From Capsicum annuum (Eukaryota > Streptophyta > Magnoliopsida > Solanales > Solanaceae): a stretch of DNA of 64,000 nt. A program made the translations under genes and the position numbers. Positions 1-11,065 of this stretch are shown here, in pieces (the stretch's first letter is position 1; every line of letters begins with the position of its first letter). The notes beneath the pieces were generated by a model. The model saw nothing but the letters and a program-made list of their open reading frames with translations. It had not been told where the DNA came from and ran no database searches. Location of the stretch: NCBI RefSeq assembly GCF_002878395.1, contig NC_061118.1, positions 126,068,829 to 126,132,828 of the forward strand. The letters are read 5' to 3'.

Positions 1-308
1 CATACACTGCTACATACACAACTACTGTTCCATTGGTGTGTAATACAGATAGGAGTAGTTAGTTAGTTACCCAATAGCTGAGTTAGTTGTAGAAGTTGTT
101 GAAGGTTGTTAGATAATGGTTAGTTAGTTACAATGAGTTGTCAATGAGTTGAATACATGATTCACTTCTTATCTCATTCTTAGCTCAAACCTATAAATAG
201 ATTTATAATTGTAAAGCTTCAATAGAGAATAATAAAAAATTCAGCTTCAGTCTATCTTCTTTTTCTCCTTGATTGTAAGCTATCAGGCTGCAATGCTTCT
301 ATTTCACA
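1..308 (+). mobile_element. 3' part of a copia-like LTR (solo or truncated)
   Basis: The sequence has the layout of a Ty1/copia LTR end: a TATA-like CTATAAATAG near 191, an AATAA-rich stretch near 228-238, a pyrimidine-rich track, and an end in CA near 305-308 before AT-rich DNA. No PBS or gag follows, so it is a solo LTR or a truncated end. The 5' end lies outside the window, so the terminal TG and the target duplication cannot be tested. The copia assignment rests on general look, not on a protein. Confidence 0.4.
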
Positions 309-2157
309 AAAATCTTGTCAAATAAGCTTTTAATCTTCTTTTAAGCATTTTTAGGTATTTTGTAAAATCAAAAAGTTCTTAAAAAAAGCGAAAAACTGAT
401 TAAAAAAAGTAAAAAGGGAGAAGCTGGGTACCCGATATTTTTACATTTAGATTAAAATTCTTTTAGGTTGGACCATAATATTTACCTTTTTATCCCTTAT
501 ATTTTTCTCTAATTCTAACAATACCCTGAACATGCAGCCCTTAAATATATAATTTTTCTTTATTTTTCTCTTTGACACTTCTTTTCATCTCTACCCTCCA
601 ATTTTCTCTTCATCTTTGTCCTTAACATTCAGCGAATTCGTCATTACATCACAGGTTTGCTCAAAAATTTTATTGTCAAGTCGAGCTTATGGTAAGTTCT
701 TCACCATCCATTTATATATAATCTTTTTTTTAAAGTAAACCGATGAATGCTGAATGAATCCAATTGCCATGACATTTGACTTTCGGATTGCAATATTATA
801 ATATATACTATATTTATATACAAAAATGTCCTAAAATTTTGTTTTCTTACATTTAAAAATAAAAAAGTAAATTAAATTTATAAATTGACCTCACATAATC
901 ACATAACGTTGTAAGTGCATTTAAATAAAAATTATTTTTTAATTATTAAAATTTAAAATTATACATAATTCAACTTATTTATGGTGTTAACAATTTTAAG
1001 GACATTTAAGCCATTTTGACAAAACAAAAGTGCTTAACATCACTTGTTTATCAAACAAATCAACAACTTTTTTTACTTTCAACATTTATATCCAAACACT
1101 TGTTTAATTTATATGCACTTATTTTAAGTTTTTTATCACTTAAGCTAAAAAGTTATTGTTTTAATGCTATCCAAACGGATACTTAATCTGAGTACAGTGA
1201 ATTTTTTTTTTCTCTATTTTGACCTTAGTCACTTTAGCATTTAAACAAAGGTTTATTTAACCCAAATATAGTGATTTTTTCCTATTTTGGTTATATTACT
1301 TCCGTTCTTTGTTCTGCTCTGCATATTATAATGATTGTTATAGCCATTAATTACCATCCATGTCGCGATCCTTAGCTTTTCGTCGAATTTATTTAACCCT
1401 CCATTAAGATAATATTCTTCGTTGTCAAACAACACCTACACTACTTCATTAGCTTATCTAGAGAGGCTTTTCAATTTGTCTTTTTTTTTCAGTTTCTGGA
1501 GCAATATCTCTCCAACATGTACATACATCAAATGTGGATAGACATACATCTATGTTTATCAATATAGATGTATATTTTTTCCAAGATTTCGATAAATATT
1601 TGTGCCTAGCTTATAACGACTTTCATTTTTCTTGCACATTTTTAAATTCCTCGTTGCAACTCCGAAAATATTTGCAAGCCATCAGATCAACAACGGATTT
1701 CAAGGTGATGTTGTTTACCCAACTGACGTCAAGATAACTAGACTCTTGTAATTTTTAATATCTTTAGATCGATCTAGTATAATATTTATTGATTGCTATT
1801 TAATTTTTTTTTTCTAACATACATCTTTCGCTCAATTTGATTTCATAAATTTGATGTTTTATGTGTGTCTTTAATCCAAACTCAATTTTATTCGACATAA
1901 TTAATGTTATCACAAATTTAAAATACCATTAATATTAAACCACAGAGATTGAATTCCTTCAGATAAGACATGTAATGGAAGAACTTTGTATGATATTGGA
2001 ACAAATTGGTTATGGATTTGGCACAATAGTGATGAATCAAACTGCACTTTAACTTTCCCAAGTATAGGATTATTCTTGAAGAAAACAGACTTTGATGATC
2101 CAATAAAATATATCTTTGAGATTAACTATAGAAATTTCAAGATTACCAATCTAAGTC
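309..2157. other. AT-rich intergenic sequence, no gene recognised
   Basis: Several 60-73 codon reading frames occur here (minus 1435-1253, plus 1534-1737, plus 1986-2207). None shows a family motif, codon bias or neighbouring exons. The last of them runs across the EPRV boundary at 2158, so its C-terminus is viral leader read in the wrong direction. I see nothing else. Confidence 0.6.
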
Positions 2158-2660
2158 CAATTGTAGGGGGTGCGGATAACTTTTGTGGCAAAATAAATCT
2201 ATTATAAATCCAATGAATCTATTTTTATTTATGCGTGGATATTTCTTAACTTCTCTAAATATTTTTATTTTTATTTTTATTTTGAGTTTATTTATGTTAG
2301 TTTTATCGATATTCATATCTTGAGGGGTGATTATATGGTAATTGGTTAAATGTTTTGCTATAGTATTCTTTATTTTTTTTTCTCTTAGTTTTGTGATTTT
2401 TCTATATTATTTTGAAGGTATTCTAAATATTCTATATCTTTTATTTCAAAATATCCAATTAGATTGTCTTTCATAAGTTTTTTTAATAATATTATTTTTT
2501 CATATTTTCTCTCCAATATTTTAAATATTCATAGTCTATCATTTTATCCTGTAGTAATTGTAGATTTACAAATTTCTGTATAATAACTTATCCTAATTGT
2601 ACTATAATGTATATCTAATTCTAGATTTTCAATGTTCTTTATTATCTTGTGTTGTTCTTC

Positions 2661-2846
2661 TCACAACGAGTTTTTTAAATTATATAAACTATCACATGTA
2701 CTTTTTCCTAAATTTTCTAGGATTTCTTCTATCCATATTAATTTTTCTTTTAGATTCTCTATTATTTTTCTAATTCGGTTTCTATAATTAATTTCTTTAT
2801 TTAGATTATCTTGATTTTCTCTAGTTTTTCTAATATATTCTAACAT
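2661..2846 (-). pseudogene. leader coiled-coil ORF (inverted copy)
   Basis: A 61-codon lysine/glutamate-rich, coiled-coil-like frame begins MLEYIRKTRENQ and stops at 2661. The homologous plus copy (11375 onward) reads Arg where this one has TGA, so the stop looks like a C-to-T change. The plus copy in turn has a one-base deletion about 25 codons in. The ancestral ORF was therefore longer than either. Function unknown. Confidence 0.45.
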
Positions 2847-2849
2847 TTC

Positions 2850-3017
2850 TTAATCTGAATAATATCTATCTGGGTAATTATTCAGGTATAACTGTTCTAT
2901 CCAATTTATAGTTTCAATTTCATAGTCTAATACTTTTTCTAATATTATTCTCTTAATATCTATAATTTTTATATCTCTAAGTATATATAAGATTAATATT
3001 TTAAGATTATCTATCAT
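2850..3017 (-). CDS. leader module X2, 55 aa, inverted copy
   Basis: This frame opens with ATG at 3017 and closes with TAA at 2850. It is exactly as long as the plus-strand copy at 11204-11371. Differences between the two are mostly conservative (for example Glu to Lys, Asp to Asn), and neither copy has an internal stop, although the surrounding leader is full of stops. This suggests the peptide was coding in the virus. It contains an ILxLYxLxDI core shared with module X1. No known family recognised. Confidence 0.45.
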   Translation of the reverse strand: MIDNLKILILYILRDIKIIDIKRIILEKVLDYEIETINWIEQLYLNNYPDRYYSD

Positions 3018-3988
3018 TTAAAATTGGTTAAATACTTTATTATAATATTTTTTAGTTGTTTGTTTTAATCTCATTAATTATTCTATATTTTCACTAAGAA
3101 ATTGAATATATTTTATATGTATTTTTTCAAAATTCTACATATAGATAATTTATCATAGTTAGTGTGTGGGTTTGGTATGTAAGTATTTATAAGATTGGTT
3201 TTGTAGGTGTGGTATATAATTAATTCTAGTCATAAAATATCTATCAAATATTTATTCTGATATGATTTTTCTTATAGCTAGTATTTCTATATCCTTAAAT
3301 ACATATAAAACGAGTATTTTAAATTTATCTACCATTTCATCAGATAAATAATTATCCATTTTTCATAAAATTGTTATTTTCAAAATATTCCCTTCAATCA
3401 TGCACATAACAAAATATGATCACTTTAGATTGCTATATACTAGATTATTCTTAAATAACATATTTTTCAGTCACTATTAGCATGGTAATCTGGATACTTT
3501 TCCCTTAAACAGCGCCTATACTTTGGTTACTCCCCTATCACGGCTTTCTTGCCTCACCGGTTTCACCTTTAGGATAGCATAGTTCTTAGGGATTTTTCTC
3601 CTTTTCCACTTTGCTAATAAAATTCTTAACATACTATTTTTCAAATAATTTTACTATAAAGCAACTTACATGAACTTATTTTATCATATCATGATTGTTA
3701 GAAATTTATGAATTTAGCTATTCATAATAGTAAATGAATATACCTATTCTAGTAGGTTTGATAATTCTAAGTTTTGTTCCTCCATAGATTTTTCTATTGA
3801 AATATACCTGTTTTTAAATAATCAAAATATTTGTTGTAGACAAGAGAGAGTTTTTGCTTCAATGCATGAAGGCTTACTTCTTTCTATCTTCAATGCCTTC
3901 ATTTATAATGGATGATTTACATAGTTTTTTGTACTAAAGTTTTAATGGATCTGTTTTACCACACAAGTTATCTTCACCCCCTTACAAT

Positions 3989-4001
3989 TGGTATTAGAGC
4001 C
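3989..4001 (+). promoter_or_regulatory. primer binding site for initiator tRNA-Met
   Basis: TGGTATTAGAGCC matches the standard tRNA-Met complement TGGTATCAGAGCC with one C-to-T difference. It lies at the start of the genome-length unit, upstream of the coding region, as in plant pararetroviruses that prime minus-strand synthesis with this tRNA. Confidence 0.85.
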
Positions 4002-4107
4002 TATGTTCTTTAAAGTTACGGAAGTAGTATATATTTGGATTTATTTGATAAATTTATTAATTATGATTTATCTGATAAAACTAGATTAGATATTCCCCAA
4101 AATATTA

Positions 4108-4340
4108 ACAATAAAAGAAATCTATAATTATGAGCTAACATCAAAAGATATACTTTTAGGAATGCCGTTTTTAGATAAATTATATCCACATATAATAACT
4201 AGAACGGATTGGTGGTTTACAACACCATGTAAACAGAAAGTAAGAGCAAAAAGAGTTAGTAATAAAATAAGAAAGAAAACTGATTGGATAGAAGGAAGTG
4301 AAAAAATTACACAAAAATTAGAAAATATAAAAAAAATTAG
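4108..4340 (+). other. misplaced protease/RT-linker segment inside the EPRV 5' region
   Basis: About 233 bases here belong to the region after the protease, and match the minus-strand copy at about 24921-24685. They replace ORF1 and the start of the capsid ORF, which in the other copy occupy about 28760-28125. The left join lies at AAAATATTA (4099-4107), present in both parents. The right join lies in an A-rich stretch at 4331-4347. The frame at 4162-4347 beginning MPFLDKLYPH is a fragment of the protease-RT linker. The proper location of this segment in the same unit (near 7400) carries a deletion. Confidence 0.8.
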
Positions 4341-5837
4341 AAGATAAATTGACAGCTATGGTAAGAATAGAAAAAGAAAATGAAGAAATATATAGAAAAA
4401 ATAAAACAACAAACTACGAAAGAAATGTGAAAAATAGAAGAAACTAAAAATAGTAGGATTGCTGAATTAGAAAAAGAACTACAAATTCTAAAAAATTTGT
4501 ATGAAAAAAGACAGAAAGAAAGAAAGAAAAAGATAAAGAATAAAAATTATTAAATGAGATAAATTAATTTAAAGAAAAATTAGAAATAAATACCATAGAT
4601 ATTTAAGAAACAGATAATTATGATTCAGAAGATAGTGAAACATATACAGAAATCTTAACAAACACAAAAAATTTAGAAATCAATGAAAAACAAGAAGTAA
4701 TTAATGAAGAAAACTTAGAAAATATCAACACAGAAATAAATACTCTTGATAAAAAAGAAGATGAAAATATAATACCTAGAACATCAGAAATAAGAAAACC
4801 TACATATTATAAGAATAAGTTTAAAAGATATAATCTAAAGGATGAATATGACAAATGAAAATCCAAACAAATAATTAATAAAAATTATAACTTTTTATAC
4901 TTAGATTGTGTAATAGATACCGAAAAAATAATACAATTATGGATAGGATATATGATAAAACAATTATTAGATAATAATGTAAATGTAACAGATGCACCAG
5001 AATATATAGAAAGAACACTAATAGGAACAGTGAAATTATGATTTTCAAATCTAACTGAAAATAGTAAAAGGGTATTAAGAACTGACAAACCTACAGAAGA
5101 AACATCATCAACAACTACAACTAAATTAACACCTATAGAATTATTAAAAAAATATGAAATAGCTATAAAAGACGAATTTAGCAGCATGACAACAACAGAA
5201 GAAGAACAAAATGAAGAAAAAGATACAAATAAGAATTTAATGTTAAAATTAGCAATATGTAATATGTGTTACATAGATGAATATACTTGTGCATTTAAAG
5301 AATATTATTATAAAGGAACATATAATACAGAAGAAAGTAAAGAAATAAGAAAATTATATTTTAATAAATTACTTGAACCATTTAGTTCAGAAATAATAAA
5401 AAGTTGGGATGAAGCAAAAATAATAGATACTCTAGGAGCAAGAATAAAATTTTTACAACAATGGTATAGAAACCTATGTGAAAAATATAGAGAAGAAATA
5501 AAAATACAAAAAACATTAATGAGAAATTTAGCATGTTACAAAGATAAAATAGCACCTCAATTTGGATGTGAAGAAAGATATTATAAGAAAAGAAAAAGAC
5601 ATAAGAAATATAAGAAATACAAAAAAATCAAAATATAAATATAAGAAACCAAGAAAAAGATATTATGTAAAAAATTATAAACGTAAAAGACCATATAGGA
5701 AAAAGAAATCTATAAAAGGATATACTTGTTATAATTGTGGAAAATTAGGACATTTAGCAAGAGATTGTAAATTACCTAAAAACACAAAAAATAAACAAAT
5801 ATCAGAAATAAAAATAGAAAATGCAGAATATATGTAG
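4341..5837 (+). pseudogene. EPRV capsid-protein ORF (coiled coil plus capsid plus CCHC), broken
   Basis: The N-terminal half is Lys/Glu-rich and coiled-coil-like, with an acidic stretch. The main open part, 5186-5638, carries capsid-type sequence ending in a Lys/Arg-rich tail. Another frame (from about 5562) carries the rest, including the finger CYNCGKLGHLARDC at about 5727-5768 with all C-C-H-C ligands. The product would package viral RNA/DNA in the cytoplasm. Breaks: TGA at 4856 and 5039 (both TGG in the other copy), several more stops before 4560, and a frameshift near 5600-5640. The true N-terminus is missing because of the segment at 4108-4340. Confidence 0.82.
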
Positions 5838-6650
5838 ATAGATTATATAGATTACGAATTAGAAAGTGAAGATAGTATATATGAAATTTCAGAGAATGAA
5901 ACAGATATTGAAATAGATAGTGAATCAGATGAATCAAATGACTGAAGAAGATATAAGAATAAACTAAATGATATAAAAATAATAACAAAGGAAGAATATT
6001 TAAATGAAGAAGGAACAGATCAAAAAATAATATGTGATAATCATATATTTGATGAGATAAAAGGAAAAAAAATTAGATTTAAGTGTAGAAAAATGTTTAA
6101 AATTCCAACAACAAAAAACATATTTAGTAGAAAAAAAGAAGAATACTACATAGTAAGTCATAAATAACATGTAATATATTGTAGATATGTAAAAGGAAGA
6201 GCTAGTATACCACTAGTAACAAAAAGAATAATTAATAAAGAAATAAACGATATAAAAAGTAAAGACCCAATAAAATATGTACACCTTGGAGGAACAGAGA
6301 TATTGATAAAAGCATGTTTTAGAGAAGGGATAGATACACCAATAGAATTATACCTAGCAGATGATAGAATTATAAAACCTATAGAAAAAAGTATAATAAC
6401 TACCATAAAAGGAAATTTAATATACCAAAAATTTAAATTTATAATAAGTGTGAATTATTCAGTAGCAATAATAGATAAAAATATAGGTAAATCATTAGTA
6501 TTATATTGAAAAATATCAGGAATAGAACTAACCTCAGTAAGTAAAATATTTACAGCAAGATGTAAAAATCTATATGTATTAACTACAAAACATAAAATAA
6601 TGGGAAAAATAAAATTAACAAAATACAAATAGAAAGTCCTTTCAAACAAT
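5838..6650 (+). pseudogene. EPRV movement protein (30K superfamily), broken
   Basis: An acidic spacer leads to a 30K-type movement protein. Recognisable blocks are YVHLGGTEILIKACFREG and PIELYLADDRI near 6270-6370, then a KFKFIISVNYSVAIIDKN block near 6430-6480. Such proteins form tubules through plasmodesmata. Breaks include a stop near 5944, a TAA near 6166, TGA at 6507 (TGG in the other copy), and frame loss around 6630. The MP after capsid and before protease suggests one MP-protease-RT-RNase H polyprotein. That is inference from frame order and the family. Confidence 0.82.
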
Positions 6651-6659
6651 TTGTAAAAA

Positions 6660-7405
6660 CAATTGATAATAATGGTTATAGTTATAGAGACATAGATATA
6701 GAAGAAAATTTAGAAATAATAAATGATAGAAAAAGTACAACAAAAAGAATAGCTTATGAAAAACCAGAATCATCAAGTTCATAAAAAAGAACAAGTTATG
6801 AAATAAGTTTAACAACTAATTTAAGCCAATATTACATAACAGGAACAATAAATGAAAAAGAATATTTAATACTCTTAAATACAGAACAAGAAGAAAATTA
6901 TACAGCAAGATATCTAGTAAAAAATGAGGAAATAAAATCTGATAATAATATATGCCCAGAACTACCAAGAAGCTTAATAAACACTAAAAATATAGCAGAA
7001 AAAGAAATAACAATAGGAGTTAGAAAGATAAAAATAGAATTTGAAATAAAGGAAGAAATGCAAAAAAACAGACATAATATTAGGAATAAAATGGCTAGAA
7101 CAAGTAAAACTATATAATATAGAGCATACACAATTATCTATAACATATAACAAAGAGAAATTATTCTTAAGAAGAGCTTTAACATGGTATGAAAATATAT
7201 GTATTAATGAAGATAGTGGTAGAAGGGTATTATAGTAGATCTTATACACCTATGATAGATACAAGAGCAGAAGCTAATTTATGTAGATATAATTATTTAC
7301 CCAAAAAGTAAATGAGATAAATTAAAAACACCAATAATAGTTAAAGGATTTAATAACGAAGGAAGCTTAATTACTTATAAAGCTAAGAATGTAAAAACAC
7401 ATGGA
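6660..7405 (+). pseudogene. EPRV linker and aspartic protease, truncated
   Basis: A linker with several frame changes leads to a retropepsin-like core near 7240-7300. The catalytic triplet reads Asp-Thr-Arg (in MIDTRAEANLCRYNYL) instead of Asp-Thr-Gly, which should abolish activity. The frame breaks at 7313 (TGA; TGG in the other copy). The distal protease and linker are deleted: at about 7400-7404 the sequence jumps about 370 bases compared with the minus-strand copy (24932 to 24558). Part of the missing piece sits at 4108-4340. Confidence 0.75.
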
Positions 7406-7441
7406 TGGAAAAAACATAAAACTACTATAAAAATTGAATTA

Positions 7442-8071
7442 ATGGATAAAAATAGCATAATAACTCAAAAACCATTAACATATAATTTCGACGATTTAAA
7501 AGAATTTAAAATGCATATAGATGAATTATTAGAAAAACAATATATAGAAAAAAATAATAGTAAACACAATAGTCCAGCATTTATAGTAAATAAATATAGT
7601 GAACAAAAAAGAGGAAAAAGTAGAATGATTATTGATTATAGAAATCTAAATGCAAAAACTATGACATATAATTATACAATACCAAATAAGATATTAAAAA
7701 TAAGACAAATACAAGAATATAATTACTTTAGTAAATTTGATGGTAAATCAGGATTTTACCATTTAAAGTTAGAAAAAGAATCTAAGGAAATAACCGCATT
7801 TACGGTACCACAAGGATTTTATGAATGGAATGTACTACCATTTGGATATAAAAATGCACCAGGTAGATATCAATATTTTATGAATAGTTATTTTAAACAA
7901 TTGCCTAATTGTATAGTATATATAGATGATATACTATTATATACAAAAATCAAAGAAGAACATTTAAAATTATTAGAACAATTTACGGATATAATAGAAA
8001 AATTGGAAATAAGTTTAAGTGAAAAGAAAGCTGAAATTATAAAAAACCAGATAGAATTTTTAGGAATATAA
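7442..8071 (+). pseudogene. EPRV reverse transcriptase core
   Basis: This is the longest intact stretch of pol, 209 codons. It carries RT motifs in order: SRMIIDYRNLNAKT near 7620, YFSKFDGKSGFYHLKL near 7725, TVPQGFYEWNVLPFGYKNAP near 7800-7860, the catalytic YIDD near 7918-7930, and the end of the palm at EFLGI. The RT copies pregenomic RNA primed by tRNA-Met. It is cut off by a TAA at 8069, and the sequence upstream is rearranged, so it cannot give a full polyprotein. Confidence 0.88.
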
Positions 8072-8736
8072 ATAGATAAAAGTGGAGTAAAAATGCAACA
8101 ACATATAGTACAAAAAATAATAAATTCGAAAGAAGAATTAGATACGAAAAAAAAATTACAATCATTTTTGGGATTAGTAAACCAAGTAAGGAAATATATA
8201 CCAAAATTAGCAGAAAATCTAAAGCCTTTACAGAAAAAATTTAAAAAGGATACAGAATATAATTATAACGAAGAAGATAAAAAACAAGTCCAGAAAATAA
8301 AAACACTTTGTAAAGAATTACCAAAATTACAATTCCCAGACGAAAATAGAAAATTTATATATATAGTAGAAGCAGATGCTAGTGAATGTAGTTATGGAAG
8401 AGTACTTAAATATAGGTATGAAAATGAAAAATAGAACATCATTGTAGATATTATTCAGCAACGTTTAATGAAACAGAAATAAAATGAAAAATAACTAGAA
8501 TAGAATTATGTTCATTATATAAATATTTATCAGTATTTGAGCCATATATTGTATATAACACGTTTATTGTACGAACAGATAATACACAGGTACGTTCGTG
8601 GCTAACAAAGAAAATACAAAATTTAGTTACAACAAAAGAGATTCGGAGACTAACATTGAATATATTAAATTTTACATTTACAATTGAAGTAATTAGTACT
8701 AACAAAAACGTTATTGCAGATTACATATCAAGATAA
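8072..8736 (+). pseudogene. EPRV RT connection and RNase H, broken
   Basis: The RT thumb/connection region includes QSFLGLVNQVRKYIP near 8160-8200. RNase H follows, with an acidic start around VEADASECSYG near 8365-8400. A TAG at about 8432 and further stops break the rest. The gene ends with the ADYISR signature at 8716-8733 and TAA at 8734, a typical RNase H C-terminus in this family. It would degrade template RNA during reverse transcription. Confidence 0.8.
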
Positions 8737-9947
8737 AGCTACACAAACTGATATAATAGAAGATGATACTTTAGAAAATATATTCGAAACCCTAACGACG
8801 CTTTCAATGAAAGTGGACAGTATGGGTAGTGAAATAGAAAAGCTAAAGACTAATGAAGATAAACTGAAGTCTGTAGCTACAAATCAGCTAACTCAGCAGT
8901 GTGCAGAGCTATGTCGATCGGAAGACATTAAAATTTCAGAGTTAGAAGGAGACGTTGGGACACTCCATAAAACCCATAACGTTTATCAATCTATAATTGC
9001 AGGCACAAGCAAAGGAGTTATTAGAAAAAGATACTAGAATATGAACTTAAATAAGACATTTGAAAAACCATTTACACTAAAAACGCAAAAAGACCTCTTG
9101 AACATACCCCCACAAATTACCACATATCGAGATAGTCTGAACCAAAATAAAAAAGTGTATAACTATACAGCCCAAATATACATAGAAAATATTTACTGAG
9201 TACAAACCTTCCTAAACCTTAACCCCAGAGCAACATATATCAAAGAACCCAACACAAACTATATAAACCAAGGATTACAAGGTCATAACAAGCTAATTGC
9301 ATTACCCAAAACCAACCCAAGCTTAATAAAAACTTGTTTTGATTATGGATTATTAAATACCATATACACCCAAGATGGAGAAGAACTATCAGCTATGGAA
9401 GAATTACAAAAAATATTCAACACCTATAAAAGAGTAACCAAAGAAAATCTATTTTATATAAAGTGTTATACTGCACCAGCAGAGATATTATACGACGAGA
9501 TAAAACCTTTTATACAAGTTGTAAAAGTAGATTAACCAGAGATATGATTATACCAGAAGATATTGTGCACCATCCAGAGATACCCAGAGTTGAGATACCT
9601 AATTTTTATGCAAACAAATGACTTATTGGACTAGCTACAATTATTCAAGAACTAGCAAACAATTATACCAATGAAAATCGAATATGAAGCTATTATTCAA
9701 GAGACCATCAGATGATTTATTCAAATTCAAACGAACTATGACAAGAAGATATGGAAGATGTTAGACAATGGATAATGACATTAATTAACCCAGAAAAATG
9801 ATCTACTGCAAGGGAAATTAAGAGAGAATTTATTTTAGACGGATTATTGACAAAATATTGCAAGATAATTAGACACAAATATCCAGACCATCAATGTTCG
9901 AGATGTAATGGAGAAGATAATATTGTCCCAGATGTACAACTAGACTA
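8714..9947 (+). pseudogene. EPRV ORF4, possible transactivator/inclusion-body protein, broken
   Basis: This frame overlaps the end of RNase H and starts without an ATG (from about TTG 8714). It carries DKATQTD, then a heptad-like region to 9034. An in-frame TAG (9035) is followed by the same frame to a TAA at 9533, with a TGA at 9197. A frameshift near 9530 moves to a second frame up to TAA at about 9945, which contains TGA at 9619, 9685, 9739 and 9799 and a CSRCNGED cysteine pair near its end. The total of about 410 codons and the position match ORF4 of solendoviruses, often compared with the caulimovirus transactivator. I do not recognise diagnostic residues, so the function is inference. 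Confidence 0.6.
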
Positions 9948-10350
9948 AAGATAAGCATGCCAGCTGAAAAGAAGATAAAAAAATAGCAGATACGATAAAG
10001 ACAACAAGGAAGGAAAATCAACTACGGATAAAGAAAAGAAGACAAAAGTTATCAAAGTCATACAAGATATGAAAAGGACATATGACTTATAGTTTTCAAC
10101 ATGTGAATTACTATAGCTTTTGATTTCTTTTACGTAAAAGACATTGTATAGTTAGGTTAGGTAGGTACCATCATTAGCCTACTATAGGCTTTTTGACTCT
10201 TTTTGTAAGACTTTGTAAAAGAATAGTCTTTTCTAGGAATAACATGTAGATACATGTAAAGTTTTTAGGAACGTGTAAAATATTAGTACGAAAAACTATG
10301 TAAATCATCCATTATAAATGAAGGCATCGAAGGCAGAAAGAAGTAAGCCT
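9948..10350 (+). promoter_or_regulatory. EPRV pregenomic promoter region with TATA box
   Basis: The intergenic region after ORF4 ends in TATAAAT at 10313-10319, within CATTATAAATGAAGGC. Transcription would start roughly 30 bases downstream. A TTTACGTAAAAG palindrome-like motif lies near 10129-10140. The inverted piece keeps the TATA region near 3900. Position between the last ORF and the leader fits the single promoter of plant pararetroviruses. No activity can be inferred. Confidence 0.55.
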
Positions 10351-10639
10351 TCAGGCGTTGAAGAAAAAAACTCTCTCTTGTCTACAAAAAATATTTTGAT
10401 TATTTAAAAAACAGGTATATTTCAATGGAAAAATCTATGGAGGAACAAAGCTTAGAATTATCAAACCTACCAGAACAGGTATATTCATTTACTATTATGA
10501 ATAGCTAAATTCATAAATTCCTAACAATCATGATATGATAAAATAAGTTCATGTTAGTTGCTTTATAGTAGAATTATTCGAAAAATAGCATGTTAAGAAG
10601 TTTATTAGCAAAGTGGAAAAGGAGAAAAATCCCTAAGAA

Positions 10640-10700
10640 CTATGTCATCCTAATGGTGAAACCGATGAGGTAAGAAAGTCGTGATAGGGGAGTAACCAGA
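10640..10700 (+). ncRNA. possible structured element in the EPRV leader
   Basis: A compact patch, less AT-rich than its surroundings, can form a three-way arrangement: an outer CCTA/TAGG stem, a GGT-GAA-ACC hairpin, and a second hairpin with an AAGAAA loop. In the inverted copy (about 3530-3585, minus strand) the second hairpin stem reads GGC/GCC, while here it is GGT/GTC, pairing through wobble. This is read by eye from two sequences. It could be a leader structure in the pregenomic RNA or chance. Confidence 0.3.
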
Positions 10701-10862
10701 GTAGAGGCACTGTTTAAGAGAAAAGTATCCAGATTACCATGCTAATAGTGACCGAAGAATATATTATTTAAGAATAATCTAGTATATAGCAATCTAAAGT
10801 GATCATATTTGGTTATGTGCATGATTGAAGGGAATATTTTGAAAATAGCAATTTTATGAAAA

Positions 10863-11063
10863 ATGGATAATTATTTATCCGACGAAATGGTAGATAAATT
10901 TAAAATACTTGTTTTATATGTACTTAAGGATATAGAAATAGTAGATATAGGAAAAATCATATTGGAAAAAATATTTGATAGATATTTTATGACTAGTATT
11001 AATTATATACCACACCTACCGAACTACTCTTATAAATACTTACATACCAAACCCACACACTAA
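10863..11063 (+). CDS. leader ORF, module X1, 66 aa
   Basis: An ATG-to-TAA frame in the leader upstream of the PBS. Its core, from KILVLYVLKDIEIVDI onward, resembles module X2 (11204-11371), so the two are paralogues. The inverted copy at 3359 going left is stopped after about 33 codons. The stop is followed within a few bases by another ATG opening module Y1. Lys/Ile-rich, no membrane segment obvious, function unknown. Confidence 0.45.
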   Translation: MDNYLSDEMVDKFKILVLYVLKDIEIVDIGKIILEKIFDRYFMTSINYIPHLPNYSYKYLHTKPTH

Positions 11064-11065
11064 CT

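Larger units (their letters stand above)
2158..3943 (-). mobile_element. EPRV piece 1: inverted copy of the viral leader and promoter end
   Basis: Read on the minus strand this matches the plus-strand sequence at about 10290-12052. The two run from the PBS-adjacent end (rich in CCCCCTACAATTG) at 2158 back through the leader to the TATA-box region near 3900. It holds only leader, with no structural or pol genes. The copies differ by many substitutions and small indels, so they are separate viral variants or have aged independently. At about 3943 it switches to plus-strand viral sequence, giving a head-to-head junction. Both outer ends of the 2158-12052 block fall next to the primer binding site. 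Confidence 0.85.

Noticed and set aside
1253..2207. Three short open frames (1435-1253 minus, 1534-1737 plus, 1986-2207 plus) as possible host gene exons
   Set aside because: No motifs, no consistent splice signals, and the last one crosses the EPRV boundary.
4885..5187. Minus-strand 100-codon hydrophobic frame
   Set aside because: Shadow of the AT-rich capsid ORF on the other strand; the same holds for the minus frames at 5776-7249 and the plus frames at 23671-26863.
10650..10690. Hammerhead ribozyme core suggested by CCGATGAGG and GAAAC text
   Set aside because: The GAAA and CTGATGA boxes are in the wrong order and the flanking stems do not form.
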